Source: Streptomyces sp. ISL-87 (GTDB lineage Bacteria > Actinomycetota > Actinomycetes > Streptomycetales > Streptomycetaceae). Taken from it: a DNA stretch of 64,000 bases. The translations under genes were made by a program, and so were the position numbers. Position 1 is the stretch's first letter, and the number at the start of each line of letters is the position of its first letter. Positions 34,965 through 43,348 of this stretch are shown here, piece by piece. The notes below the pieces were generated by a model that worked only from the letters and a program-made list of their open reading frames with translations, searched no databases and was not told the DNA's origin. Location: the NCBI RefSeq assembly GCF_018614095.1, contig NZ_JAGGOY010000028.1:62001-126000 (forward strand), written 5' to 3'.

Positions 34965-35408
34965 GTGTTGCGTTCCTGTCGTACTGCGCTGATCTTGCTC
35001 GCCATGGCCCTCGCCCTGACGGCCTGCGGCAGGTTCACCGTCATGCCGCCGCCCGAGGGCGAACCGGTCGTTCTGAAGCCTGCCGAACTTGCGACCACGT
35101 GGACCGATGCCGAAGGCGGCACCCTCACGCTGAAGCAGGACGGGACGTTCATCGCCGATAAAGTCTGCATCGCCGTCGGCTGGTACGACGATTTGGCCCT
35201 GTCCGGAACAGGCACCTGGAAGCAAGGCTCCAACAAGAAGCAAAGCTTCGTCGGTGTCTCCTTCGACGCCGATCACCCCGAAATGCATGAGCGGCGGCCC
35301 GACGCCTACGCCGCCTTGAGGCAAGGCAAGGTCCTGAAGCTCTGGGCCGCCATCGGCGATCCGGACAACGATTATCCGAACTGCGTCCTGACCAGCCCGG
35401 CGAGTTGA
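34965..35408 (+). CDS. Small lipoprotein
   Basis: This is a 147-residue lipoprotein. The signal peptide ends in the lipobox LTAC (SCRTALILLAMALALTACGR), so the mature protein would be anchored by its Cys on the outer face of the membrane. The mature part is a small beta-rich domain (WTDAEGGTLTLKQDGTFIAD, GTGTWKQGSNKKQSF) ending with DYPNCVLTSPAS. It resembles lipocalin/META-like Streptomyces hypothetical lipoproteins. It is intact although flanked by transposon debris. Confidence 0.72.
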   Translation: MLRSCRTALILLAMALALTACGRFTVMPPPEGEPVVLKPAELATTWTDAEGGTLTLKQDGTFIADKVCIAVGWYDDLALSGTGTWKQGSNKKQSFVGVSFDADHPEMHERRPDAYAALRQGKVLKLWAAIGDPDNDYPNCVLTSPAS

Positions 35409-35502
35409 CCCGGCTGCCGCGCGGCCGGGTGACCTGCACATGGTCCGGCATCGCACATGAGCGGTTTTAGTCGATCGTGTCCCCCTGCCGTGATGGAGGG
35501 GA

Positions 35503-36075
35503 TCAGCCCTCGGTAGTGCCGGGGAGGGCCTCGGTGTCGACGGTGGCGTAGACGGTGGCCATGCTCTCTTCGGAGAGGTAGCGGCGCGGGAAGGCGATCC
35601 ATTCATCGTGCATTTCGGCCAGCACTGCGGTGGCCAGTCGTAGGACGGCCTCGGGGTTGGGGAAGACCTGGACGACGTCGGTGCGGCGTTTGATCTCGCG
35701 GTTGATCCGTTCCAGCGGGTTGGTGGACTGGATCCTTTTCCAGTGCTGCTGGGGGAAGTCGGCGAAGGCGGTGAGGTCCTCTTTCGCCTCCAGCAGCATG
35801 GTTTTGACCTTGGGGAACTGTCTGCCGAGCATGTCGGCGACAGCATCCAGCTGGGCCCGGACTGCCTCAGCGGTGGGCTGGGCGAAGATGGTACGGATGG
35901 TCGCGGCGACCATCTCCCCGGTGCCCTTTTCGATCACCGAGAAGACGTTGCGCACGAAATGAACCCGGCAGCGCTGCCAGCCGGCACCGAACATGACCTT
36001 GCGGATGGCCTCGACCAGCCCCGAATGGCTGTCGGAAACCACCAACCGCACCCCGCAAAGCCCCCGCTCGCGCAA
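35503..36075 (-). mobile_element. IS256-family transposase, C-terminal half
   Basis: The 190-residue frame contains VVSDSHSGLVEAIRKVMFGA, WQRCRVHFVRNVFSVI, STNPLERINREIKRRTDVVQ and VFPNPEAVLRLATAVLAE. This is the C-terminal half of IS256/Mutator-type transposases, including one catalytic Asp region and the final Glu region. The N-terminal half is cut off at about 36076, exactly where an unrelated transposase fragment begins on the other strand. Confidence 0.85.
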
Positions 36076-36450
36076 GCTGCGTAAGCTGGAGCCGGCTCAG
36101 GCGATCGGCCTGTTCCGCTACATACTGATCAGGGAAGCCGCCGATCCGACGCTCTCGCGCCGCCAGCGCGGTGCGACGGTCCGGCAGTTGGCGGCGATGC
36201 CGCATGTCGATCCGGACGGGCGGTCGGTGCGGATCACCCGGTGGACTCTGGACCGGTGGATCTATGAGTGGAGGCGGGCCGGCTTCGAGGCCGTGGTCCC
36301 TCTCCGCGGCAGTCCCGTCCGCGAACCCCACAAGAGTTCACGGACCTGGCGGCTTGGCCTTGAAGAAGGAGACCCCGTAGCGGTCGGCGGCTCAGATCCG
36401 CCGGATCATCGGTGCCCAGCGGGGCTGGGCACCGGACCCTCGAACAACGG
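36070..36450 (+). mobile_element. Mu/IS481-like integrase-transposase, N-terminal remnant
   Basis: The plus frame AQAIGLFRYILIREAADPTL, RRQRGATVRQLAAMPHVDPD and TRWTLDRWIYEWRRAGFEAV is the helix-turn-helix N-terminus of integrase-core transposases of the Mu/IS481 type. The following block (ALKKETP / RSAAQIRRIIGAQRGWAPD) is in other frames. The catalytic DDE core is missing. Confidence 0.65.
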
Positions 36451-36709
36451 ACCGCGCTTCGCTACACGATGCCCGGCGTGACCGCGACCGAGACCGCCAG
36501 CTACATCAAGCACCACCTCGGGCTCGCCGGCCGCAGCGACCAACTGTTCACCGACGACGCCGTCACCCTCATCCACACCACATCCCGCGGCTTCCCCCCC
36601 CGCGGTCAACAACCTCTGCCTGCAATCCCTCGTCGCCACGTTCGCCGCCGGCAAGTCCCTCGTCGACGAGAAAGCCGCCCAGTACGCCGTCACCGAAGTC
36701 CTCGACTGA
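36450..36709 (+). mobile_element. ExeA/TniB-like transposon ATPase, C-terminal remnant
   Basis: The frames RYTMPGVTATETASYIKHHL, LFTDDAVTLIHTTSRGFP and then, after a frameshift at a run of C near 36595, VNNLCLQSLVATFAAGKSLV up to the TGA at 36707-36709, form the C-terminal part of ExeA/TniB-type AAA ATPases. These partner transposases of the kind found just upstream. The Walker motifs are absent. Confidence 0.65.
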
Positions 36710-36776
36710 GCTACGACTGAGTGTTCCACAAGCGGATGGGCACGTCAGACCCGACGACATCGATGCGTATCTCAGG

Positions 36777-37310
36777 ATGCGGTGTGATCCCGCAATGATG
36801 GCTGACCTCGGCGGACCGCTGCCACGCGAAGGCATGGAGGGCAAAGTCCAGCGAGACGTCCACAAGGCGACAGCAGATCTCGACTGGATCAAGATGATCA
36901 TTCCAGACGCAACCACACCTGAAGTGGTGGCAGGAACCGTGACCATCTGGTCCCACGAAACCGAGGACGGGCCCATTTCAGAGATCGGATGGATGGTCCT
37001 GCCCGAATTCCAGGGACGCGGACTTGGCAAACTGGCCGTCCGCACTCTGCTTGAACAGGCCCGAGACGAGGACCGCTGGGGCCTCGTGCACGCATTTCCA
37101 GCGACGAGCAACGGCGCCTCGAACGGCATCTGCCGCTCGCTCCACTTTCGGTTCATTGCCGAACGCGATGTGACGTTCGCGGACCGGGTTCTGCGAACCA
37201 ACCACTGGACAACCAACCCCCTCACCGTCGCCCAACAGAGCCTGGGTCAGCGACCGTCCGCACTGGAAAGGGGCAGTGAAGGGGCAGCTCGCCCGGTCAC
37301 GCCAGGGTGA
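36777..37310 (+). CDS. GNAT-family N-acetyltransferase, N-terminus possibly clipped
   Basis: This is a 177-residue acetyl-CoA-dependent transferase. The core TVTIWSHETEDGPISEIGWM, then VLPEFQGRGLGKLAVRTLLE, includes the acetyl-CoA pyrophosphate-binding motif QGRGLGK. The in-frame sequence upstream of ATG 36777 (HVRPDDIDAYLRM) also looks like GNAT N-terminus but has no start codon before the transposon remnant, so the first strand may have been lost. It overlaps the convergent barstar-domain gene by 14 bases. Confidence 0.75.
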   Translation: MRCDPAMMADLGGPLPREGMEGKVQRDVHKATADLDWIKMIIPDATTPEVVAGTVTIWSHETEDGPISEIGWMVLPEFQGRGLGKLAVRTLLEQARDEDRWGLVHAFPATSNGASNGICRSLHFRFIAERDVTFADRVLRTNHWTTNPLTVAQQSLGQRPSALERGSEGAARPVTPG

Positions 37311-38394
37311 CCTGCAACCTGCCGCTGGCCAAGACATCGACCACCTCGGTGAACAGGTCGTACGGCTGTCCGCCCGGCGTCAGGACCCGGGACAGTTGCT
37401 CGCGCGCGGTGGCGGCATCCCGCCAGAGGAGGGTTGCGGGGGCGGCGTAGCCGAAGGTGCCGCCCAGGCAGTCGGCGAGGGCATTCAGGTTGGCGCCGAA
37501 GTAGCCGCCCGGCCCGTTGACCGCCTCGCCGAGTGCCAGGTAGAGGCCTGGGAGATCCGTGATGTGTCGGCCGTCGAGTTCGTACGTGTGGCTGGACGGC
37601 CGGTCATGGTGCGCGCGCAGGCAGGCCCTCTCCCGGACGTGGTCCAGCCAGGCCCAGCGCTGCCGGGTGTCGAGGTGGGCCCAGGCGCCGGGCGTCTGCG
37701 GCGGTCCGGCGAGCCAACGCTCCCAAAGCGCCCGGGCATGCTCCGGAACGGGAGGGGAGAGTTTGCCTTCCAGTTCGAGGTCGATCAGCTCCGCGCCGTA
37801 TGCGGACGGACGCCAGGCACTGACGGTGACCCACAGCAGCAGCTCGGAAAACGACTCGCCCCGGTCATCCCGTATCTCCAGGACGGCTTCCCCGAGATCC
37901 AGCGACCGCCGGGTGCCCGTCATCAGTGCCCGCCGCAGCTCTTCACCCGGGGCGAGCCCTCGCATGACGAGTGGGGGGTCCACTCGCTTGGGCGGCAGAA
38001 CACGGGCGAATTCCTTGCAGGTGCCCAGCCACCGCTGTTCGTCGTGCAGTCGGACACGGCCTCGGTGGGCCGTGGGCGGGCCCTCGTAGTCATCCAATCC
38101 AGTGAGGACGAGGCTGTCCGTCCCGGGGTGCTGTCCGAGGCTCACGGCATCTTCCAGAAGCCAGGGATCGAGCATCCCGTCCTCCGGCACCAACCACACC
38201 CTGCTGCCGACCCAGCCGTGCACCTCGGCTCCTTCCGGAACCCAGCCGAACAGTTCGTATGTCTCCCGCGAGGGTTCCCCGAACAGCCCCTCGACCTCGG
38301 CGCAGGCGCCCCAGCCGTGGCCGTGCTCCGTATCGGTCAGCGTGTACCGCGTTCTCCCACCGTGGTCCTCGTTCTCATGCACGGTGGAAATCAT
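37297..38394 (-). CDS. Two-part protein with C-terminal barstar domain
   Basis: This is a protein of about 365 residues. The last 90 residues form a barstar-like ribonuclease-inhibitor domain (YELDGRHITDLPGLYLALGE, GGYFGANLNALADCLGG, with the conserved acidic helix region). Residues 1-270 form an unfamiliar tryptophan-rich domain (WLLEDAVSLGQHPGTDSLVL, ELLLWVTVSAWRPSAYG). Barstar domains bind and neutralise microbial RNases. The fusion suggests an immunity role against an RNase effector, but no toxin gene is adjacent. The start at 38394 is tentative. Confidence 0.72.
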   Translation of the reverse strand: MISTVHENEDHGGRTRYTLTDTEHGHGWGACAEVEGLFGEPSRETYELFGWVPEGAEVHGWVGSRVWLVPEDGMLDPWLLEDAVSLGQHPGTDSLVLTGLDDYEGPPTAHRGRVRLHDEQRWLGTCKEFARVLPPKRVDPPLVMRGLAPGEELRRALMTGTRRSLDLGEAVLEIRDDRGESFSELLLWVTVSAWRPSAYGAELIDLELEGKLSPPVPEHARALWERWLAGPPQTPGAWAHLDTRQRWAWLDHVRERACLRAHHDRPSSHTYELDGRHITDLPGLYLALGEAVNGPGGYFGANLNALADCLGGTFGYAAPATLLWRDAATAREQLSRVLTPGGQPYDLFTEVVDVLASGRLQVTLA

Positions 38395-38685
38395 GCCCTG
38401 GGCCAGGAGAAGACAGCGAAGCCTATTTCTCGCGGTCAGGCGAGGGGGCCGGAACAGCGGAGAGGCCGGAAGCACGCTGGGTCGAGCTCCGCCCGGCAGG
38501 TGGCTTGCTGGATGGCATCATCGGCCCCGGCCTGCGACCCCAGCAGCCGGTGCGCGACCGCCTACAGCGGGGGCCCGGTAATCCTCAAAGCCGTCGGTCG
38601 GCAAGATTCTCCGTCCATCCGTCACATTCTCCCGTCGGGGTCCGTCAGTGAAGTGACGAAGACCGACAGATGGAAGGACAACACG

Positions 38686-39093
38686 ATGCTGACCAACGTC
38701 ATGTATGTGACGCTCTATGTGACCGACCAGGACCGCGCGCTCAGGTTCTACACGGAGCAGCTCGGCCTGGAGAAGCGCATCGACTTCCCGAATCCCGGCG
38801 GACGCTTCCTCACCGTGGGCGTCCCCGGCAGTCCGGTCGAGATCCTCCTGTGGACGCACGCCGCGGCTGCGGGGCAGCCGGCCGAGGTGCTGCTGGGTGC
38901 CACGCCCGGTCCGGTCATCCTTGAGTCGGACGACCTGCGGGAGGACTTCAAGGTGTTCCGCGACCGCGGTGTGACTTTCGACAAGCTGGAGCCGGAGGAC
39001 TACGGGTTCGGAATTGGCATCGAGGCGGTGGATCCGGACGGCAACTGCATCTCGCTGCGCGAGCGCAGCCGGGCAAGCCGTGGCGATGGCTGA
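38686..39093 (+). CDS. VOC/glyoxalase-family protein
   Basis: This is a 135-residue single VOC domain. It shows the repeated beta-alpha-beta-beta-beta units: VMYVTLYVTDQDRALRFYTE and GGRFLTVGVPGS, then VILESDDLREDFKVFRDRGV and DPDGNCISLRER with the C-terminal Glu. AAGGA lies 8 bases before ATG 38686. Such proteins are glyoxalases, dioxygenases or binding proteins for antibiotics such as bleomycin. The substrate is unknown. A strong terminator follows. Confidence 0.85.
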   Translation: MLTNVMYVTLYVTDQDRALRFYTEQLGLEKRIDFPNPGGRFLTVGVPGSPVEILLWTHAAAAGQPAEVLLGATPGPVILESDDLREDFKVFRDRGVTFDKLEPEDYGFGIGIEAVDPDGNCISLRERSRASRGDG

Positions 39094-39103
39094 CCGTTCG
39101 TAG

Positions 39104-39145
39104 GCCCGGCGTGGCTGGCGCCGGACGGCGCCGGCCACGCCGGGC
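39104..39145 (+). terminator. Hairpin after the VOC gene
   Basis: GCCCGGCGTGGC (39104-39115) and GCCACGCCGGGC (39134-39145) form a perfect 12-bp stem, extended inward by a second GGCGCC pairing. It lies 10 bases after the VOC stop codon. Confidence 0.75.
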
Positions 39146-39326
39146 TCGAAGCGATGATTGCGATGAGCATGACGGTGTTGAACGCACGCCTTAACCCTGA
39201 CGAGGTGTCCAGCATGCCGATGAAGATCGACTCGATGATCCACGACAGCTGACCGCTGCCGTCGAGGAAGGGGTTGCGGCCGGTGCCACCGTGGTGATGC
39301 CGGCGCTACCGGCCGCTGGCTGCGCC

Positions 39327-40328
39327 TTACGGCCGCCAGTCAGCCTCCAGGTCGTGGGAGTCGGTCTTGGTGAGCTGGGTCAGTGCGGTGCCGTCGGCCC
39401 GTACCAGGTAGAGGTGTTCGGGGTCGGCGTCGTCGCCGCCGCCTCTGGTGAAGACCAGGCGGCTGCCGTCCGGGGACCAGGAGGGGTTCTTGTCGTTGAA
39501 GCGGGTCGCGGTGATGCGGTGAAGTCCGGTGCCGTCGGGGCGGACGACGTAGAGGTGGGCGAAGCCGGAGGAGTCCACGCGGCTGAAGGCGATCCGGTCG
39601 CTGTGCGACCAGTCGGGCGTCCAGTCGTGGGAGCCGGGCCCGGTGACCGCCGTCTGGGCCAGGGTGGACAGCCGGATCCGCATCACCCTGCTGTGGCCGC
39701 CCGCGTCCGCGCGGTTGAACGCCAGGTACTTGCCGTCTGGGGACCACGTCGGATGGAGGTCGTCCGCCGCGGTGTGGGTGAGTCGGGTGGCGGGAGTGCC
39801 GTCGATGTCGGCCACATAGATCTCGTGCTGGGCGCCGACCGGCTTGGCGTAGGCGATCCGCTTGCCGTCCGGGGACCACGCCGGGTCGGAGGAGCCCTTG
39901 GTGCCGGGGACGGCCTTCAGGTCGCCGCCTGTGGTCTTCATCGTCCAGATGCCGTCGATGGCGCCACCGGATCCGTAGCGGACGAAGGCCACCCGCTTGC
40001 CGTCCGGGGACCAGCTGGGCATCACGTCGCTGACGGTGGAGGTGTGGGTGAGTTTGACGGGCGTGCCGCCACTGGGGGAGATCGCGTAGAGGTCCTCCGT
40101 GGGCGCTGCCGCGGTGTGGCGGGCGAAGACGATCGGGTGGTCCCCCGCCGCCCCCGCGTCTCCTGCGGCGCCGAGGGTCAGTGGTGCGGCCATGGCGATC
40201 GCCGTGGCGGTCACCGCCGCCCAGCGGCGCCGCGTTGTGCCGTTTGCGCCGGTCCTGCCGATTCTCCGAGGTTTTCCGGCGGTTCTGCCTTCGCCGGTGC
40301 GGTGTTGTTGGCGTGTCAAGGTGTCCAC
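39327..40328 (-). CDS. Exported TolB-like beta-propeller protein
   Basis: This is a 333-residue exported protein. GTG 40328 is preceded by GGGAG. A twin-arginine-like signal peptide (RRRWAAVTATAIAMAAPLTL, cleavage near GDAGA) leads into six PD40/WD40-like TolB repeats with the recurring PSWSPDGKRVAF, PAWSPDGKRIAY, PTWSPDGKYLAF and PSWSPDGSRLVF motifs. It is probably a periplasmic-side or extracellular binding propeller with no catalytic residues. An inverted repeat TGTGACA/TGTCACA at 40428-40456 lies upstream and may be a regulatory site. Confidence 0.87.
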   Translation of the reverse strand: MDTLTRQQHRTGEGRTAGKPRRIGRTGANGTTRRRWAAVTATAIAMAAPLTLGAAGDAGAAGDHPIVFARHTAAAPTEDLYAISPSGGTPVKLTHTSTVSDVMPSWSPDGKRVAFVRYGSGGAIDGIWTMKTTGGDLKAVPGTKGSSDPAWSPDGKRIAYAKPVGAQHEIYVADIDGTPATRLTHTAADDLHPTWSPDGKYLAFNRADAGGHSRVMRIRLSTLAQTAVTGPGSHDWTPDWSHSDRIAFSRVDSSGFAHLYVVRPDGTGLHRITATRFNDKNPSWSPDGSRLVFTRGGGDDADPEHLYLVRADGTALTQLTKTDSHDLEADWRP

Positions 40329-40573
40329 CCCGATTTCTCCCTGCGGCCTGCTGCGGGCCGCTCCGGCCCGTAAACATCCCACCGATGGGGCTCTGGGGGA
40401 AGCAACGGCACCTGGCGATACGAGCCCTGTGACATGTTCCGTACATTGCTGTCACATGCGCTGTACGTGCGAGTCGGTCGGGACGTGGCCCGCCGGTGCG
40501 GAAGAGCCGGCCGCAGGTCACGTCATCCCAGGAACCGCCCTGTGGCCCGTGTGTCCGTTCGGCGGGGCCTGGC

Positions 40574-41008
40574 TCACTCGGCGCCGGCGGGCTGGCGGGT
40601 GTCGAAGTCCGAGAAGAGGGCCGCGGCCACGTGCTGGGTGTCGGCGTATTCGATGACGGAGGTGATCTTTCCATCGCGGACGGTGTAGATGCCGATGCAG
40701 CGGTTGTCGTAGGTGCCGCCGTGGACGGTCTTGGCCCTGGAGGTCCATTCGGCGACCACGCGGTCGCCTTCGGCGATCGTGCTGACCAGTTCGACCTCCA
40801 AGGTGCCGGGGACGAGGATCGGCCCCATGCCGCCGAGGAAGTCGTTGATGATCGCGTCGCGGCCGTGCCACACCTTGGAGATGGGCAGGTCGCCCGGGTA
40901 GTGCCAGGTCGCGTCCTCGGCGAAGCTGTCGTGGATGACGTCGGCGTCGCCGTCGCGGACGGCCTCGACGTAGCGGATGACGACGGCCCTGGGGCCGGTG
41001 CTGTTAAT
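40574..41008 (-). CDS. SnoaL/NTF2-like protein with probable ATT start
   Basis: This is a protein of about 144 residues with a cone-shaped NTF2/SnoaL fold. The sequence includes VIRYVEAVRDGDADVIHDSF, EDATWHYPGDLPIS, HGRDAIINDFLGG and CIGIYTVRDGKITSVIEYAD. The in-frame start giving the complete fold is ATT at 41008, with AAGGAG 7 bases upstream. The first conventional start (GTG 40873) would delete the first helix and the conserved WHYPG region. The role could be isomerase or cyclase. It is 47 bp downstream of the oxidoreductase gene, so the two likely form an operon. Confidence 0.75.
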   Translation of the reverse strand: MNSTGPRAVVIRYVEAVRDGDADVIHDSFAEDATWHYPGDLPISKVWHGRDAIINDFLGGMGPILVPGTLEVELVSTIAEGDRVVAEWTSRAKTVHGGTYDNRCIGIYTVRDGKITSVIEYADTQHVAAALFSDFDTRQPAGAE

Positions 41009-41055
41009 GGTGGTGCTCCTTCGGCGGTTGTTGTTTCCGGTCGTTCGGATGTGAT

Positions 41056-41985
41056 TCAGGACAGAGTGAGGACGGCTTTGCCGCGGATGCGGCGGTCGCG
41101 CAGGTCAGTGAGGGTGGTCGCGGTGTCGGCCCAGCCCGCGACACGGCCGATCTCGGGGTGCAGGCGGCCTTCCGCGGTCAGCCGGACGAGCGCCGCCAGG
41201 TCCTCGTCGAGGCTGGTGTCGGCGTCGAGGTAGTGGAAGTGGCGGATGACGGCCGACTCGGGCCCGGTGAAGAAGTCGAAGAAGTCGAGCGTCGCGGGGG
41301 TACGGCTGGCCTGCCCGAACCAGATGAGCGTGCCGCGCTTGGCGAGCCGCGCCAGAGCGAGGGGGAGGGCCGGGCCGCCGGTCGACTCCAGCACGACGTC
41401 GTAGGGGCCACGGGCGTCGGCGACGTCGTGGACGATGTCGGCAGCGCCGAGTTCGGCAAGCCGGGTGCCGCGTTCGGTGTTTCGGGTCACGGCGGTGACC
41501 ACGCCCCCAGCTGCGGCCGCGAGCTCGGTGACGTAGTGGCCCACGCCTCCGGACGCACCGGTCAGCAGGACGCGCCGTCCCAGCACCGGCCCCGCGGCCC
41601 GCAGCAGCCGCAACGCGGTGAGCCCGGCCAGCGGCAGCGCCGCGCCTGCGAGCGCGCAGACGGCGTCCGGCAGCACCGCGAGCGCGTCGGTCGGCACCGC
41701 CACGTACTCCGCCCAGCCGCCCGCCATGGGGTGGCCGACGACCCGCGTGATCCCGGCCGGTCCGCTGCCGTCGGCGGCCGGCTGCACCACCAGCCCCGCG
41801 ATGTCCTTGCCGGGGCGCTCGCCGGGGACGGGCTTTTCCAGCTTGAACGTCTCACCCCGGTTGACCGAGAACGCCTCGACCTTCACCAGCGCCTCGTTCG
41901 GGCGCGGTGTCGGCTCGGGGACGTCGGCGAACACCACCGGCTCGGCGGGATCCCCGGTCGGTATGAGGGCTTTCATCGTTGTCAT
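41056..41985 (-). CDS. Zinc-type/quinone oxidoreductase (MDR superfamily)
   Basis: This is a 309-residue medium-chain reductase of the quinone-oxidoreductase type without structural zinc. An N-terminal GroES-like domain (residues 1-120) carries SVNRGETFKLEKPVPGERPG. The Rossmann domain has LLTGASGGVGHYVTELAAAA. It reduces quinones or enones with NADPH. It is divergent from LysR at 42116 with a palindromic site between, and it is followed by the SnoaL-like gene. It looks like a LysR-controlled detoxification unit. Confidence 0.87.
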   Translation of the reverse strand: MTTMKALIPTGDPAEPVVFADVPEPTPRPNEALVKVEAFSVNRGETFKLEKPVPGERPGKDIAGLVVQPAADGSGPAGITRVVGHPMAGGWAEYVAVPTDALAVLPDAVCALAGAALPLAGLTALRLLRAAGPVLGRRVLLTGASGGVGHYVTELAAAAGGVVTAVTRNTERGTRLAELGAADIVHDVADARGPYDVVLESTGGPALPLALARLAKRGTLIWFGQASRTPATLDFFDFFTGPESAVIRHFHYLDADTSLDEDLAALVRLTAEGRLHPEIGRVAGWADTATTLTDLRDRRIRGKAVLTLS

Positions 41986-42081
41986 CTCCTCGGCGGGCTT
42001 CTGGGGTCACGCGCTGGTGTGGCGTCTGGGACCATCCGACCGGGCGGGGTGGTGGCTCGGCCAACAACGAATCCGCCCGGC

Positions 42082-42100
42082 CGACAACGGGCGGTTGTCG
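42082..42100. promoter_or_regulatory. LysR-type inverted repeat CGACAAC-N5-GTTGTCG
   Basis: A perfect 7-bp inverted repeat with a 5-base spacer lies between the divergent oxidoreductase and LysR genes, 16 bp before the LysR start. It contains the T-N11-A spacing typical of LysR sites. A related ACAACGA lies at 42064-42070. Confidence 0.6.
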
Positions 42101-42115
42101 CATAGGGTCAGCGGC

Positions 42116-43099
42116 ATGGATCTCGACCTCGCCCTGGTCCGCGCGTTCGCCACGACCGCCGGGACGCTGCACTTCGGGCGGGCCGCCGAAGAGCTGAACA
42201 CCAGCCAGCAGGCGTTGTCCAAGCGCATCGCGCGGCTGGAGGAGCTGCTGGCCGTCCGCCTGTTCGAGCGTGAGGGCGGCACCCGGCTGACCGAAGCGGG
42301 CGAGCGGTTCCTGCCGGCCGCGCGCGAGGCGCTTGCGGCGGGCGAGCGCGCGATCGCGTCGGTCACCGGCGCCGGGCCGGTCGTACGCATCGACACGTGG
42401 GGACACCTGTACGCGCCGTTGCGCACCGTCGCCCAGGCGGTGCAGGCGCTCGGCCCGGTGCGGCTGGAGCCCGGCCCCGGACGCGACTGGCCCTCAGTCG
42501 CGCAAGCACTGCTGCGCGGCGACACCGACCTGGGCTTCGGCCGGGTGCATCCGCTGCCGGGCGGCCGCGAAACGGAACTCACCCAGCGGCTCGTGCGGCT
42601 GGAACCCGTCGACGCGGTGGTCGGCCCGTCTCACCCGCTTGCCGACGCCGACGCACTGCGCCCGGCCGACCTGCGCGACAGCACCCTGTGGTGCCCGGCC
42701 GAACTGACCCGCCTGGACTTCCTCCGCCGCTTCGCCGACGAATTCCGGATCACTCGGCGACAGGACGGCCCCAACCTGGGCCTGGACCACCTCGCCGAGC
42801 ACATCCGTACCGACGCCGCGTGCTTCACCCTCTTTCCCGCCGACGCGCCGCTGCCCGACCACGCCGGTCTGCGCTCCATCCCGCTCGTCGAGCCGACCCC
42901 GCTGTACGCGTGGTCGCTGGCCTGGCGCGAGTCCTACCGTCACCCGCTGCTCGACACCTTGCTGCGCGGCTTCACCGAAGCCGGCCGCACCCGGCGCTGG
43001 CTGGACTACACACCGCAGCGCGACTGGCTCCCCGACACCGACCACGCGAAACTGACGGTTCGCTCCGGGCCGGGGCTCAGCGTGGCTTACAACGGCTGA
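42116..43099 (+). CDS. LysR-family transcriptional regulator
   Basis: This is a 327-residue regulator. The helix-turn-helix lies at residues 5-65 (GRAAEELNTSQQALSKRIAR, LEELLAVRLFEREGGTRLTE) and the substrate-binding domain follows. ATG 42116 gives the usual MDLDLALVRAF start. It is divergent from the MDR oxidoreductase and probably controls it. It also lies directly upstream of the biosynthetic cluster, but the 250-bp gap and the divergent layout make cluster control less likely. Confidence 0.88.
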   Translation: MDLDLALVRAFATTAGTLHFGRAAEELNTSQQALSKRIARLEELLAVRLFEREGGTRLTEAGERFLPAAREALAAGERAIASVTGAGPVVRIDTWGHLYAPLRTVAQAVQALGPVRLEPGPGRDWPSVAQALLRGDTDLGFGRVHPLPGGRETELTQRLVRLEPVDAVVGPSHPLADADALRPADLRDSTLWCPAELTRLDFLRRFADEFRITRRQDGPNLGLDHLAEHIRTDAACFTLFPADAPLPDHAGLRSIPLVEPTPLYAWSLAWRESYRHPLLDTLLRGFTEAGRTRRWLDYTPQRDWLPDTDHAKLTVRSGPGLSVAYNG

Positions 43100-43348
43100 C
43101 CCGCCCGACCAAGACGTCCTCGCCGCACCCGACGCCATGCGATTCGGGGAACCCGGCGTTCCCGCAACGACATGCGACGGCCCATCCCACCCGGCGGGGG
43201 CGAAAAAAGGGTGAACCGCCGGAGCATATCCGGTGATCACTCGCTGAAAGATCGAAATTTACGGGCGAGCTTCAACTGTGTTGGGTACAGTGCCTTTGCT
43301 GCGGGACAGTTGGATGGCATGCTTCAACTGCGGGGGGCTGGGACAGAT

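Noticed and set aside
39150..39290. Short minus-strand hydrophobic frame (FNTVMLIAIIASS)
   Set aside because: Too short and without start, stop context or family similarity to call a membrane protein fragment with confidence.
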